NCBI RefSeq assembly: GCF_027887165.1
Contig: NC_077228.1
Location: forward strand, 209,720,502-209,784,501
From: Monodelphis domestica
Lineage: Eukaryota; Chordata; Mammalia; Didelphimorphia; Didelphidae
Length of the DNA: 64,000 nt
Reading direction: 5' to 3'
Shown here: positions 22,620 through 35,500 of the stretch, piece after piece
How the letters are laid out: every line of letters starts with the position of its first letter
How positions within the stretch are numbered: position 1 is the first letter of the stretch
Program-made: the position numbers and the translations under genes
The notes under the pieces: generated by a model
Database searches by the model: none
Told to the model about the DNA's origin: nothing
The model's input: only the letters and a program-made list of their open reading frames with translations

Positions 22620-22964
22620 CATAATTGTAGGTGACTCCCTAGCAGAACCTTAAGTCTACTGGTGGAGAGAAAGGCGGTGGGGAGGGAGGAAGGTTAATGC
22701 AAAGTCAATTAGAACCCCGTCTCCAAGAATGGTTCCCTAAGATCGCCAAAGCCTCGAGATCTAAACGGCAATAGCACCAGCAAGTCTCGGGAACGCTAAT
22801 TCCAAAACCTCCGACTCCCTCCCCCCCTCCAGTCCAGCCTAGAACACTTAGGGATTTCTTTGATTGACATCCCGACCAGCCAACGGATTTTCAGGGTTAT
22901 GAAAGTTCTGTTTCCCCTCCTCCAAGGAGGCGGAGGGAGACTCCTTGGAATGACAAAGAGTATA

Positions 22965-22972
22965 GCCAATGG
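22965..22972 (+). promoter_or_regulatory. CCAAT box (NF-Y type), upstream copy
   Basis: The sequence gccaatgg matches the NF-Y core and flanks. A second copy lies exactly 40 bases downstream in the same direction. Confidence 0.55.
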
Positions 22973-23004
22973 GAAGAAGGACTTCGGAAACGATGGGAAT
23001 AACA

Positions 23005-23012
23005 GCCAATGG
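23005..23012 (+). promoter_or_regulatory. CCAAT box (NF-Y type), downstream copy
   Basis: The sequence gccaatgg is the same as at 22965 and lies about 375 bases before the DCAF7 start codon. Confidence 0.55.
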
Positions 23013-23265
23013 AAGGAAAGGGCCGTTCTAAACGACGTGTGAGGCCGCCAACGGCTGGTGCTGTTACAGGGTCGCGTGGTTTCCGCTCCTTGAGGGCGGG
23101 GGAGCGTCCCAAACGGAAGGTGGTTGTTGTCAGTGCCTCAGGTTTGAAACTGGGGGTCGGGCACCAGAGCCGTTGTCTGTCGCTGCGGGGCTCTCCCCCT
23201 CCCCCCGCCACCGGTCCCTGCTGACCCCACCCTCCTCCCTCCCGTCCCACCTCCCGACCCCCATT

Positions 23266-23280
23266 CCCGCCCCGCCCCCC
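23266..23280 (+). promoter_or_regulatory. GC-box cluster (Sp/KLF type)
   Basis: Two overlapping ccgccc cores lie in the GC-rich leader, within the likely 5' UTR or start region. Confidence 0.4.
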
Positions 23281-23380
23281 ACCCCAGACCTCCCCCTCGA
23301 GTCCCTCGGCTGGGTCCAGCCCGGCCTCTGTCCTCCGCTCCGGCTTTCCCGGCCCGGAGGGCGGCCCCGCTGCCGCCGCC

Positions 23381-23518
23381 ATGTCCCTGCACGGAAAGCG
23401 GAAGGAGATCTACAAGTATGAGGCACCTTGGACGGTCTACGCCATGAACTGGAGCGTGAGGCCCGACAAGCGCTTCCGCCTGGCGCTGGGCAGTTTTGTG
23501 GAGGAGTACAACAACAAG
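23381..23518 (+). CDS. DCAF7: DCAF7 coding exon 1
   Basis: Encodes residues 1-46, from [17 protein letters not shown] to EEYNNK, and ends in phase 0 before the donor gtgggg. The start codon is the first ATG after a GC-rich leader and sits in a strong initiation context. The exon lies in the CpG island, and its GC content is far above that of the other exons. Confidence 0.97.
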
Positions 23519-26500
23519 GTGGGGGCGGGGCCCGGCTGCGCGAGACCCCGGGATGGGGGGAAGGGAAGGGAACTGACCGGCGCCGGCCCCTCCCCCCTCC
23601 CCATCTCCGTTCCCCTTGAGCCTCGCACCCCCCGCCGCGCAGCGTCTGTCCCCCACCTTCCTTGGGCCTGTCCGGGGGGTCCCCTGGGTGAGGTGGCTGG
23701 GAAGTGGGTGGGCGGATTGTTGGAGATTTAAACACGAACTGACTTCGTTGTCTTCGAGACCCTCTTTCCCTCTTCTTCCTCAGTTTCCCTCTTCTTTAGC
23801 TGACCTCCCACCTTCCTAAGTTTTCTTGTCTGTTAAATAGGGGTGATGCCTGTAGTACTCTCTCTTCAGTAGAGATTCAAACAAGAATACATATGTAAAA
23901 TGATTTGCATTGGGTAAAGGCCAGTTATTCTCTCCCTGGGTTCCTCCTGTCTTGATATCACCAGGTACTCGGTTCTTAATTTCTAAAAGAGGCCTCAGGA
24001 AGGTGAATATTCATTTCAACAAACTCTTATTAAGTGCTCTGCCAAGGGTAAGAGGCAGCTTAGCTTAGTGTATAGAGAGACCCTGGAAAACCCAGCTTCC
24101 ATTCCTGGCATACTACTGTGTGGCCAAGGGTAAGTCACTTAATCTTTCAGTGCCCCACATAGCTCTCAAAGGCTATAAATTGGAGCAGCATCTGTGAGAG
24201 GGATTTCATGAGCTTGTGGGCAAGGCTCTTAACCTTTCAATCCCCCAGCAGCTCTATGACTAGTATGTTACAGAATAACATCAATGCAGGGAGCTTCTTT
24301 CTATATCAGAATTCTCGGCACCAATGAAATCACAGGTAAAAAAAAAAAGTACTGCAGCACATTGATAGTTGCTGGGTAGAGACACAGATATCAATTATAC
24401 ACATATGTACACACACTTAAAATTGGTCTTTTGGAACATATTATATACATTAACATATATTTCCCTTTCATTGTGGAAGGCAAGAAAGGAACCAGACATT
24501 AGTTACCATGGTTTCTTCACCATTGCTCATGCCAAGATAACTTTTGATTGACCTTTTCTCAGGGCCTGACCTGTCTGAATCTTTTGATTCTTGACTTTTC
24601 CCCTTGTTCTGCATACTTCCATTATTGCTTTTTTCCTGTGTGCCTGTTCTTTCTCAGTCTCCTTTGCTGGATCATAATCTAGACCTTGCCATCTTGGCTT
24701 AGGTATCCTCTAGGGCCTATCCTGTGCTATTTCTCTCCTTGACAGCTATGTTTTTAGGATTTCAAGTAATTTCTCATTTCAGAAGACTTCCAAAACTATT
24801 CAGTCCTAACTTTTCTTATGAACTCTACTTCCTTCATTGTCAGCAACCTACTGGGAAAGGGTTTCCTGTGTGTTATTGGTGTAATCAAGCTCAACTGGTC
24901 AGTATGATACAGTAAAAAAAGATCTTAGAAGAAGCCTGAGAGTAAATATTCTGGCACTAATACTTGTTAGCTATATGATCGTGAACAAGGTCATTTATTC
25001 TCATTAATTTTTTGATCCATTTCTGTGATTTATGGCCCATTATGAAAATTCCCTCCACGGATACAGATTAGCAAGTCATCTGTAATTTATAACCTGAGAG
25101 TTCTTCGGTGCATGACAGACTAAGTGGCTTGCTCATGGTCACACAGCTAGAGTTCTGGAACCCATAGCTTCCTGACTTAAAGACTAGCCCTCTATCTCCT
25201 ATGTAATTTTACAGACAGGGAAACTAAGGATTCATAGTAGTTGACAGTACCTTTAGTATTTATCTAACAAGTGAGAATATGAATTCATTGCTTTGGAAAT
25301 TTTTTCAAAACTTTGAAGTGTTATAGAAATGTCAGGTAGTATTATTTTGTTCAGAAGGAAAGTAGTCATCAACTCACTTTTTCTCCAGACTTTCCTGTTT
25401 CTCTTGAGGGTTTCACCATCCATCTAGTCATACCATGTTTATAGTCTTATATAACAGCTGAGACATAATGATTTTCCCTATCCAGCTTCCTTTATGGATT
25501 TTATCTCTACACCATCACTTGCATCTGTCTCTTTTCTATTCACATGACCACCAGCCTAGTTCAGACCCTGATTACCTCTTGCTTGGGCTAGTATGATAGC
25601 CTTCTGATTGGTCTCCCTGCTTCCAATCTCCTCATTTCTGATCCATCATCCAGACAACTGCCAAAGCTCGAGTCTGACTTTATCACTGCCCCTGTTTGAA
25701 AACCATCAGTGGCTTCTCAATCACTGTATCTTGGGCAGAAGATGCCCTCTTCATCCTGGCATTCAAGATCCTTCAGAATCTGACTCTAGCCTTATTTTAT
25801 TTTTAAAAAATTGTATTTTTCCCCTATTACATGTAAAAACAATGTTTTAACATTCCCTTCTTCTGATCCTCCTTACCTTCCCCCTCCCTGAGACTACAAG
25901 AAATTTGATATAGGTTTTACATGTGTATTCATGTAAAACATTCTTTCATATTAGACATTTTTGGAAGTGTTCTCAAATGTAAAAAAAAGGACTAAAGAAA
26001 ATGAAATATAGTATATTTTAGTCTGCATTTAGATGCTAGTTCTTTTGTGGATAGAGATGGCATTTTTTATCATGAGTCTCTAGGATTTTTTTTGGATCAC
26101 TGTATTGTTGAGAATATCCAGGTCATTCAAATAATATTCTGTGTACAATGTTCTGCTTCTTCTTACCTCACTTTTCATCAATTCATGTAAATTTTCTATA
26201 TTTTTCTGAAATCATTCTGTTTATCATTTCTTATATAGCACAGTAGTATTTCATAACTCTCATATAACACAACTTGTTCATCCATTCCCTCAGTTTCCAA
26301 TTCTTTGCTACCACACACAAAAAACTACAATAAATATTTTTGTACAAATAGGTCTTTTTCCCTTTTTGTTTTTAAAAATCTTTTTGGGGTAGAGACCTTG
26401 TAATAGTATTAATGAATCAAAGAGTATGAACAGTTTTAGAGCCCTTTGATCTAGCCTTATTTAATATTCCTTTACTTCATGAATTTTGGTCAGTATACGT

Positions 26501-29500
26501 TTTGAATCCCCTCCAAAGAAGGTAGGCTTTATAAGAACCAGGATTGTTTATCTTTGACTTTGTGTCTTTTGTGCCTGTCTGACTTTTAATCTTTGTGTGA
26601 TGGAAAGTGAAAATCACAGAGTTAAAGTGATAATACCTTCTTTTGATAGACACCCACCCATATTCCTGTTGATTCCATTGGTTACTATTCTAAAGTTATT
26701 GCACAGTTGTCTTTCACTTTAGTGCTACTTGACTAATTGCCTTCCAATTCAACTGACAGGAGCAGAGTGCAGTATTTCTAGTCTATGAAGTTATTACACT
26801 TGTGAAACTTCCAGCTCATTACACACACACCATTTGGGGGGATTTAAGATAATTGAATATTAGCCCAGGAAGGCTCTTTGGTTAACTTAATATAATCTCT
26901 CATGTTATAGATACAGAAACTTAGGCCTTGTAGCAGAGCCAGGATTTACAGCCCCAAACTAGCTGTTTGCTGACTAAAGTTAATCTTTTTGCCTAGCCCT
27001 TGTACTTTAATAGCTTGTGATACCTGTTTTGAAAAAAGAGGTTTATTGCTGTTAGAATCCATATTTACTATGAAAAGTTTTTCCCTTGCTGTTGTAGTAT
27101 AAATTAGACTCCTTTTAAGGGAAAAGGAAAAATATCAGTAGGAAAAAGAAGTACCCTTAAAAGGCAACTTTCATCTCTTATTCTAGGAATCTGATTGAGC
27201 TAGTTTACTAAAAGTTTTTGTTTGCTTGTTGCTAGAAAACTAAATTAGCCTGGCTTTACTACATGGGTATAGTAACCAAGATGTAAAAAATACTGTTACC
27301 CAAGAGTGGTAGCATGACGTAGTTGTAAACCTACTCCTGCTATTTAGCTATGTGACCTTATGTATGTCACTTAACTTCTGGAAATCCATCAAACATTGAC
27401 TTTTCCATTCTTTAAATGTTAAGCTCTTGGCCACCTGATATTACTTGATTTGCCAGAAAAAAATCAGTTTACATGCAACTTTTCAGAAACATTAATTGAA
27501 TTGGAGTGGTAGTACTTTTCTTCTGCTTGGTGCAACTTTATTACTTATGGGACCAAATTGAATGGTGTAGGGAAAAGAATGAATTTGATAACTCCTCTAC
27601 TGATCCTAAATTAGACCAGTACCTTTTATGTTATACTAGATCTAATGTAAGAAAAATATTAACAAAGGATATTGAGTTTTGAGATTTTCACATCTTTATC
27701 TGTTCAAATCCCTTTAAAGTATTTAAATATTTAAAATGTCTTAGATAAGGAGACTAACATAAGTTCAAGTATATCAGTGATGAACTTGAATGTAGGACTC
27801 AGATCGATGAGTCACCAATTCATAGTTCTTTTCATTTAGAAAATGTTGCTTTCTCTTTAGTCACATGCTAAAAATGAAAAGAAAAAATATAGTTTAGGAA
27901 ATTGCTTTCCTGATCACAAAGGAAATACAATAGATGATAGGGTGAGGATAGCCTTTTTTTTTTTTAACTTAATTGCTTCCTGGATCAGGTCTTATCTGAG
28001 TAGAGAAGAGTAAATTCATTTTGTATTTGGTGTTAAATAATGTCTTTATAAAATACAAGATGTCCCAAAAGGCTTAGTGCATCCTTAAACTGTGATTTAT
28101 CAGATTAAGCTATTAAAAGCTCAATGTAGTGTTTAGAACTTAAGGCTACACTAAGACTTGGGACATCCTTAAATATTCTATGTTTGATGTCTCTTGAGTA
28201 GAATAGCAATAATGCTTGGATTAGGGGGTAGCTGGGTAGGTCCTAGAAGGTCCTAGGTTCAAATCTAACCTCAGACACTTCCTAGCTGGGTGACCCTGGG
28301 CAAGTCACTAAATCCCTATTGCCTAGCCCTTATTGCTCTTCTGTCTTAGAACCAATACATAGAAGGTAAGGATTGTAGCTCCGAAGACAGACTGAACTTA
28401 CATGATCTGGGAATATCTGCATAAATAGAATAATTGAACTTGTGGAAGCTGATGAAATCACAAAAGAGGGACTATAGGGTCAAAAGAGAAAAAGGCCCAA
28501 TACAAAGCCTTGAAAGACACCTGCAGCCATGACATGATAACCCAGAAAAAGGACTTAGACATTATCTATCAGACAGATAGGGAGAAAACACAGAGAGGAA
28601 AGAATATCCAGAATAGTTGTCAATAATGTCAAATGCTACCAAAAGGTTAAAAATATGACTATCTAGAAGATGAAGTTATATTTTGAAAAGAAGCAATCAT
28701 TGGTATCTTTAGAGAACAATTTCAGTTAAATAATGAGGCTAGAAGCCAGGTTGCTGAGGACAGGACAGGAAATGGAGGTACCATTTGTAGACAGACTTTT
28801 CTTTTTTAAGCCCTTATCTTCCATTTTAGAGTCAATACTTTGTGTTGGTTCCAAGGCATGAGTGATAAAGGCTAATTATGGGGGTTGGTGACTTGCCCAG
28901 TCACACAACCAGGAAGTGTCTGAGGTGAGATTTGAACTCAAGATCTTCCATCTGTAGGCCTGGCTCTTAATCCACTGAGCCACCTAGCTGCCCCTGACAG
29001 CTTTTTTTCAAGAAGTTTAGCTGAGGACAGATGAGATATAGGATGATAGCTGGCAAGCATGGTAGAATCTATTGATGGTTATTGGTTTTGGTTTTTTAAA
29101 GGATGAGGGGATTTTTGTGCACATTTGTAGCAGCTGCTCTGGGAAGGAGCCAATTGATAGGGAAAAGTTGAAGATTAGAGATTGGGGGTATGTTATAATG
29201 GGAACATTCTGCTGGAGAAAATGAGAGAGAATGGTATGCATCAACATGTAGAGGAGTTGGTCTTGGCAAGGAGAAGGGCCACATCATCAGAGCTTGAATT
29301 GAAGGGGAGGGTAATGAGGGATAAAAGGAGTTTGTTGTCAAAAAAGGGAGCTGTCATTGAATGCTGGTTTTTGTGTTTTTTTTTTAATCTATGTATGAGG
29401 TAGAATCCTCAGCAAAGAGGATGGAGTGAGGGGAAGCTTGTGGAGAGGAAAAAAAGATTTAGAACAGTTGATATGGTATGTGTGATACGGTATCAATTAG

Positions 29501-32500
29501 GGAAGAATATTAGGATTACTTTACTGTAGTGAGGGCCTAGCTTAGATTAGTTAGCATAAATTTATAATGGACTACGTCTGCTTCTGTTTAATAATTTTCT
29601 CCAGTTCAATTCAGCAGCAAGTAAGTTTAGATGTGAAGAAATAATTCAGGGTTGGCTTTGACAGATTGTGCTTGTGATGGATCAAGGGAACAAGAGATGA
29701 GGATAGTGTAGAGTTGAACTGGTTCCACAGTAGAAGAGAGATTTCTAAGAGATTGGTGGTTCTTTATGAGGATGAAGAATAAGTTTTGGAGTAAGACATA
29801 AAGAGAAATGGAAAGATAAAAGAACAGCTAAAGGAAGCTCAGAGCTTATAAATATGAAGCAGTACATGTGTAGATGATATATGATTATCCCTTTGTATAG
29901 CTGAGGTAGAGTGGAAGATTAGGTTGTAGGACTTGAGAGGATTGAGGAACTGTAAGTTAAGGTATTTGAAGTAGCATCAACATAGATTGAAGTCCCCTTG
30001 AATAGGGGAAAATTAATTAGGGTAGAGAGGAATATTATGAATCAGGCACTAAACTAAAAGTGCTGCTCAAGAGTCAATGGATGATAGTCATCAGAATCCA
30101 GATTGTATGAAACATTTGGATTGAAGGCACCTCAAAAGAGGAGTTTGCTAGTGGTGGTGAAGGGAAAGTCTGGAAGTGACAGTGAGAAGCAAAGTGCTTT
30201 CTTATTTCCCTTTCATAAATGTTACCTAATAAGGATGAAATTAAGGCCATAAATAACTGAAGATGAAATTTTGTTGTTTTTAACAAATCTGATTTTCTAG
30301 TTCCTTTGTTCTTTGGTTGGTTGGTCCTGTCTGATTCTTTGTAACCCCATTTATTTGTTGTTGTTGTTGTTGTTGTTGTTTGCCATTTTCTTTTCCAACT
30401 CATTTTACAGATGAGGAATTGATGTAAGCAAGGTTAAGTGACTTGACCAGGATTACACAGCTAGTAAATGTCTAGCTAGTAGTTCCTTTACTCATGCCTT
30501 TACTATCCCAGGCAATGTATGCTTTTAAAGAGCTAAAGGAAATAAATTCCTTGACCTCCCTTAATATCCTTTTCAGAGTCTAGCATCTCTTTTAACTATA
30601 TCTGAATCAAACTTCTTTTTTTTAAATAAATTTTTATTTTTTCCAGATTACACATCCATATAACTTTTAAATATTCATTTTCTGATATTTTAAATCTATG
30701 TATACTTCTCCCCTCTCCATTTATAGATTGTGCATATATTATTTTTTGTCCTTTTATTTTATTTATTTTTTAAAATTAATTTATTTAGTCAATTTAGAAC
30801 ATTATTCCTTGGTTACAATAATCACATTATTTCCCTCCCTCCTCTCCACCCACCCTTCCCACAGCCCACACAAAATTTCATTGGGTATTACTTGTGTCCT
30901 TGATCAGAACCTATTTCCATCTTGTTGGTGTTTGCATTAGAATGTTCATTTAGAGTCTACATCCCCAGCCATATCCCCTCAACCCATGTATTCAAGCAGT
31001 TGTTTTTCTTCCGTGTTTCTACTCCCACAGTTTTTCCTCTGAATGTGGATAGTGGTTTTTCTTGTAGATTCCTCCAAGTTGTTCAGGATCACTGCATTGC
31101 CACTAATGGAGAAGTCCATTACGTTCGATTGTACCACAGTGTATCAGTCTCTGTGTACAATGTTCTCCTGGTTCTGCTCCTCTCACTCTGCATCAATTCC
31201 TGGAGGGTTGTTCCAGTTCCCATGGAATTCCTCCATGTTATTATTCCTTTGAGCACAATAGTATTCCATCACCAACATATACCACAATTTGTTTATCCAT
31301 TCCCCAATTGAAGGGCATGCCTTCATTTTCCAATTTTTTGCCTCCACAAAGAGCACAGCTATGAATATTCTTGTATATGTCTTTTTCCTTATTATCTCTT
31401 TGGGGTACAAACCCAGCAGTGCTATGGCTGGATCAAAGGGCAGACAGTCTTTGAGCGCCCTTTAGGCATAGTTCCAAATTGCCCTCCAGAATGGTTGGAT
31501 CAATTCACAACTCCACCAGCAATGAATTAGTGTCCCCACTTTGCCACATCCCCTCCAGCATTCATTACTTCCCTTTGCTGTCATGTTAGCCAATCTTCTA
31601 GGTGTGAGGTGATACCTCAGAGTTGTTTTGATTTGCATCTCTCTGATTATAAGAGATTTAGAACACTTTTTCATGTGCTTATTAATAGTTTTGATTTCTT
31701 TAACTGAAAATTGCCTATTCATGCCCCTTGCCCATTTATCAGTTGGAGAATGACTTGATTTCTTTGTAGAATTGGTTTAACTCTTTATAAATTTGAGTAA
31801 TTAGACCTTTGTCAGAAGTTTTTGTAATGAAGATTGTTTCCCAATTTGTTGCTTCCCTTCTAATTTTGGATGCATTAGCTTTCTTTTTACAAAAACTTTT
31901 TAATTTGATATAATCAAAATTATTGATTTTACATTTTGTGATCTTTTTTCTAGCTCTTGCTTGGTTTTAAAGTCTTTCCTTTCCCAAAGATCCAACAAGA
32001 ATACTATTCTGTGTTCACCTAATTTGCTTATAGTTTCCTTCTTTATATTCAGGTCATTCACCCATTCTGAGTTTATCTTGGTGTTGGGTGTGAGATGTTG
32101 ATCCAAATCTAATCTCTCCCATACTGTCTTCCAATTTTCCCAGCAGTTTTTATCAACTAGTGGATTTTGGTCCCAAAAGCTGGGATCTTTGGGCTTATCT
32201 TATCATAGACTGTCTTGCCGAGGTCATTTACCCCTGAATATCTTCTGCTATAGTTTAAACCCATTTTATCTTTTCCATAGATGCATTAATAACCTTCAGA
32301 ATGTGCCAATGGCTTAAGGTACATTGGCATCTGACCCCTCCCATTAATATAATCCCAAAAAGCAAAGAGTAGATAACAGATAATGAGGTATTAATATTTT
32401 AACCAACTTCAAAGTATTAATGCCTAATTTTTGCCTTGTGAAGTTTGAAATAGTTTCTTATTGATTAAATTAAAGGAGCATCAGACTGCCTATCTAACGT

Positions 32501-35500
32501 GTACCTTTTTGGATGAAATAATTAAATTTTTCTTGATTGAACTTGAAAGTCCTTAGTAGTCCTTTTAAAAAGCTGGGTTCATCTGATCTGGAGCCATTAC
32601 AGGCAGAATTGGCAATTGAGCAAGAATCTAGATTTTAAAAGAAGTTGCCTGGGGAGTACAGAGAAATTAGGAAAGGAGATTTTCTCTCTCCTCCCCTTTG
32701 TCCATGATTCTTTGAAACAAATATTCTACATAGTGGAAGATACCAAATCCTTCGGGGAAAAGAAACAAGCAGTCTCCAAGCAGACATGGAAAGGCAGCAA
32801 GAAAACAGCTTCAAGGAGAGTCCTCTGGCAGTAGAGAAAAGATACTACCAGACAGAGCTGACACTAGGGATTCAACCAAGTTACTTGCCTAGCAGAAACA
32901 CTCTGCCCAAGGATTAAAGCATCATAAGGATTCCATAAGGGAAAAAAGGACATCAAAGTCCTGCAGAACCAGAGGTGTGAATTACATTGGCCACATGAGT
33001 TTACTTTGTGTGCTTCAACAGCAGTGTACTCCAAGTTTGTGTCTATTTTTCCCACAGACGCTGTGTTTAGGAGACAGTGTTCCCTAGGTTTAGAGGGGAC
33101 TGCTATTCTTACTGAGCCATCTTAGTTAATGCTCTGATTTATTCCGATTGTGTCTACTAGTGACTGTTAAGGGAAGTTCACTGATGGGGGCTTGTGAATT
33201 ATAATTTGGTTTTTTTGTTTGTTTGTTTGATCAATTACATGTAATAAATTTCCACATAAATTTTCCTAAGTTCTATGATTGAATTTATCTCCCTCTCTTC
33301 CCTTCCCCCCCTCCTGGTGCTGGCGGGCAATTCAATCTGGGTTATACATGTATTGTCATGCAAAACATATTTCCATATTGTTCATTTTTGTGAGTAATCT
33401 TATAAAACTAAATAAACAATTGAAAAATTGTATGCCTTCATCAGCATTCTGACTCCAACAGTTCTTTCTCTGGAGATGGGTAGCACTCTTTGTCCTAAGT
33501 CCCTCAGAATTATCCTAGATTATTGTAATGTTAATAATACCCAAGTCTATCACAGTTAATTATTCCACAATATTGCTATTACTGTGTACAATGTTTTACT
33601 GATTCTGCTTTTTTCATTCTGCATCAGTCCATGAAGGTCTTTTCCAATTCTCTCTGAAATCATCCTATCCATCATTCCTAACAACACAATAGTATTCCAT
33701 CACCATCATATACCACAATTTGTTCAGCATTCCCCAATTGATGGGCAGCATTCCTTTAATTTCATTCTTTGCCAGCACAAAAAGAAGAGCTATAAATATT
33801 TTTGTACAAGCAGGTCCTGTCCTTTTTTTTTTTTTAATCCTTTTGAGATACAAGCCTAGTAGTAGTATTACTAGATCAAAGAATAGGCATTGTTTTATAG
33901 TCTTTGGGGCATAATTCCAAATTGCCCTCCAGAATGGTTGAATCAGTTCAAAGCTCCACCAGTAATGTCTCCATTTTACCACATCCCCTCTAACATTTAT
34001 CATTTACCTTTACTGTCATATTGGCTAATCTGATAGGTGCAAAGTGGTACCTTGAGAGTTGTTTTAATTTGCATTTCTCTAATCAAGAGGGATTTAGAAA
34101 ATTTTTTCATGTGATTATTGAAAGCTTTGATTTCTTCATCTGAAAACTGCTTATTCATACCTTTTCACCATTTGCCAATTGGGGAATGACTTGTAGTCTT
34201 ATAAATTTGATTTAGTTTTTTATATATTTGAGAAATGAGACCTTTATCAGTGAAATTTGTTATAAAAATGTTTCACATTTGTTTCCCTTTTAATTTTGGT
34301 TGCATTTGTTTTGTTTGTACAAAACCTTTTTAATTTAATATGATCAAAATTATTCATTTTACATCTTGTAATGTTATCTCATTTGGTCATAAATTCTTCC
34401 CTTCATAGATCTGACAGATAATCTATGTTCTTCTAATTTACTTATATCATCCGTTATATGTAAATCATATACCCCCATTTTGAGTCTTAATATATATAGG
34501 GTGTGAGATAATAGATCTATGCCTAATTTTTGCCATACTGTTTTCCAATTTTCCCAGCAGTTTTTGACAAATATTGAGTTCTTATCCCAAAAGCTGGTGT
34601 GAATTATCATTTTAAGAGTATTGACATATAAGTACCCTAGAACCTGTGCCTTCTGGAGCCTCAAACTACAATTCTGTGAATGCTGAGTTGGAGTTGCTTA
34701 GAACACTTATGTGGGAGATTTTTTCCAGAATTTGAGGCCTTTATATATTACAAGGATCCACTGGAGAGATTTTCCACCAGTTTCCTTCCTTGTTGGATGC
34801 CTTGGTGGTATAGGAATGTACTGGGAAATTTTTTTCTTGTTTTAGTCTATAATTGGACAGTTTTCTAGTTTATTTCCCTTATAAATTTGACTGGTGTTCT
34901 TTTAGCTAAGTTCTGTATATAGCTGAATATTAGTGTACTGATATCTATTTTATGCTTACTGCAACCATGAATTTGAAGTTGAGTATTATCACTAGAGTAA
35001 AAGTGACTCTTTTCTATCCTAGAAAGTTGTTAATTTCCAGATTATTTAAGTGGTAAGTGGTAATGGTAAGTGGATTTAGCTAAAGCTTTCATGTACCAGA
35101 CACTAAGGAAAGAATTCAAAAGGATAACCCTTGAGCCTCTTTAAATAACTTAGAATTTCAGAATTTGTGACTTAGGGGGCAAATATGCCTAAAGTATTGA
35201 TTGATTTGCTGAGGATAACAAAATCTCTGACCAGTTGGTTCCCTACCCATCCTTAAATTACATAAGCCAAAAAGCAAACAGGAAAGATAAAAAGATATTA
35301 ATATATTAATGAAGTACAAGTTATCCCTTTCCAAAAAAAGTTTTTTTTTTTTCCTCGATGGGAATAAAAAGACAACTTGTACTGCCTATCCCCCATTTTG
35401 CCTCTTTCCCAAGTATGGAAGACTCTTCCTTGGTTGAGGTCAGTGCCTTTGGCAGGATAAAGTTGGCCACCCTCTTCATGGCTTCTTAAAAAGCTGCATT

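Larger units (their letters stand above)
12943..22880. other. Distal end of KCNH6 and KCNH6-DCAF7 intergenic region
   Basis: Apart from the terminal-exon candidates between 13443 and 13830, no coding sequence was recognised. The rest is a hAT element (15764-16268), L1 pieces (14770-15180, 17180-17410), a decayed L2 copy (19230-20500), tRNA SINEs and an unclassified repeat at 14090-14460. A sequence resembling a repeat common in marsupial genomes is present at 16290-16500, with possibly another at 20780-20960. No clear polyadenylation site for KCNH6 could be fixed. Confidence 0.6.
22880..23380 (+). promoter_or_regulatory. DCAF7: DCAF7 CpG-island promoter and 5' UTR
   Basis: GC and CpG content rise sharply from about 22900 and fall again after about 23700. 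No TATA box is visible near the likely start. Two GCCAAT boxes (22965 and 23005) and a GC-box cluster (23266-23280) fit a constitutive housekeeping promoter. The transcription start cannot be fixed from sequence; it probably lies between about 23050 and 23250. Confidence 0.75.

Noticed and set aside
22897-23735. Minus-strand open frames of 160-200 residues across the CpG island
   Set aside because: They are GC-rich shadows of the DCAF7 promoter and exon 1; the Gly/Arg/Pro composition fits chance translation and no splice or family signal supports them.
31183-31722. Minus-strand frames with C-W-R-G-C-G and W-I-N-K-L-W-Y-M motifs as a possible host gene
   Set aside because: These are the C-terminal ORF2 motifs of L1 in a truncated, broken copy.
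32616-32834. 72-residue open frame
   Set aside because: It overlaps a dispersed repeat whose second copy at 35640-36140 does not keep the frame.
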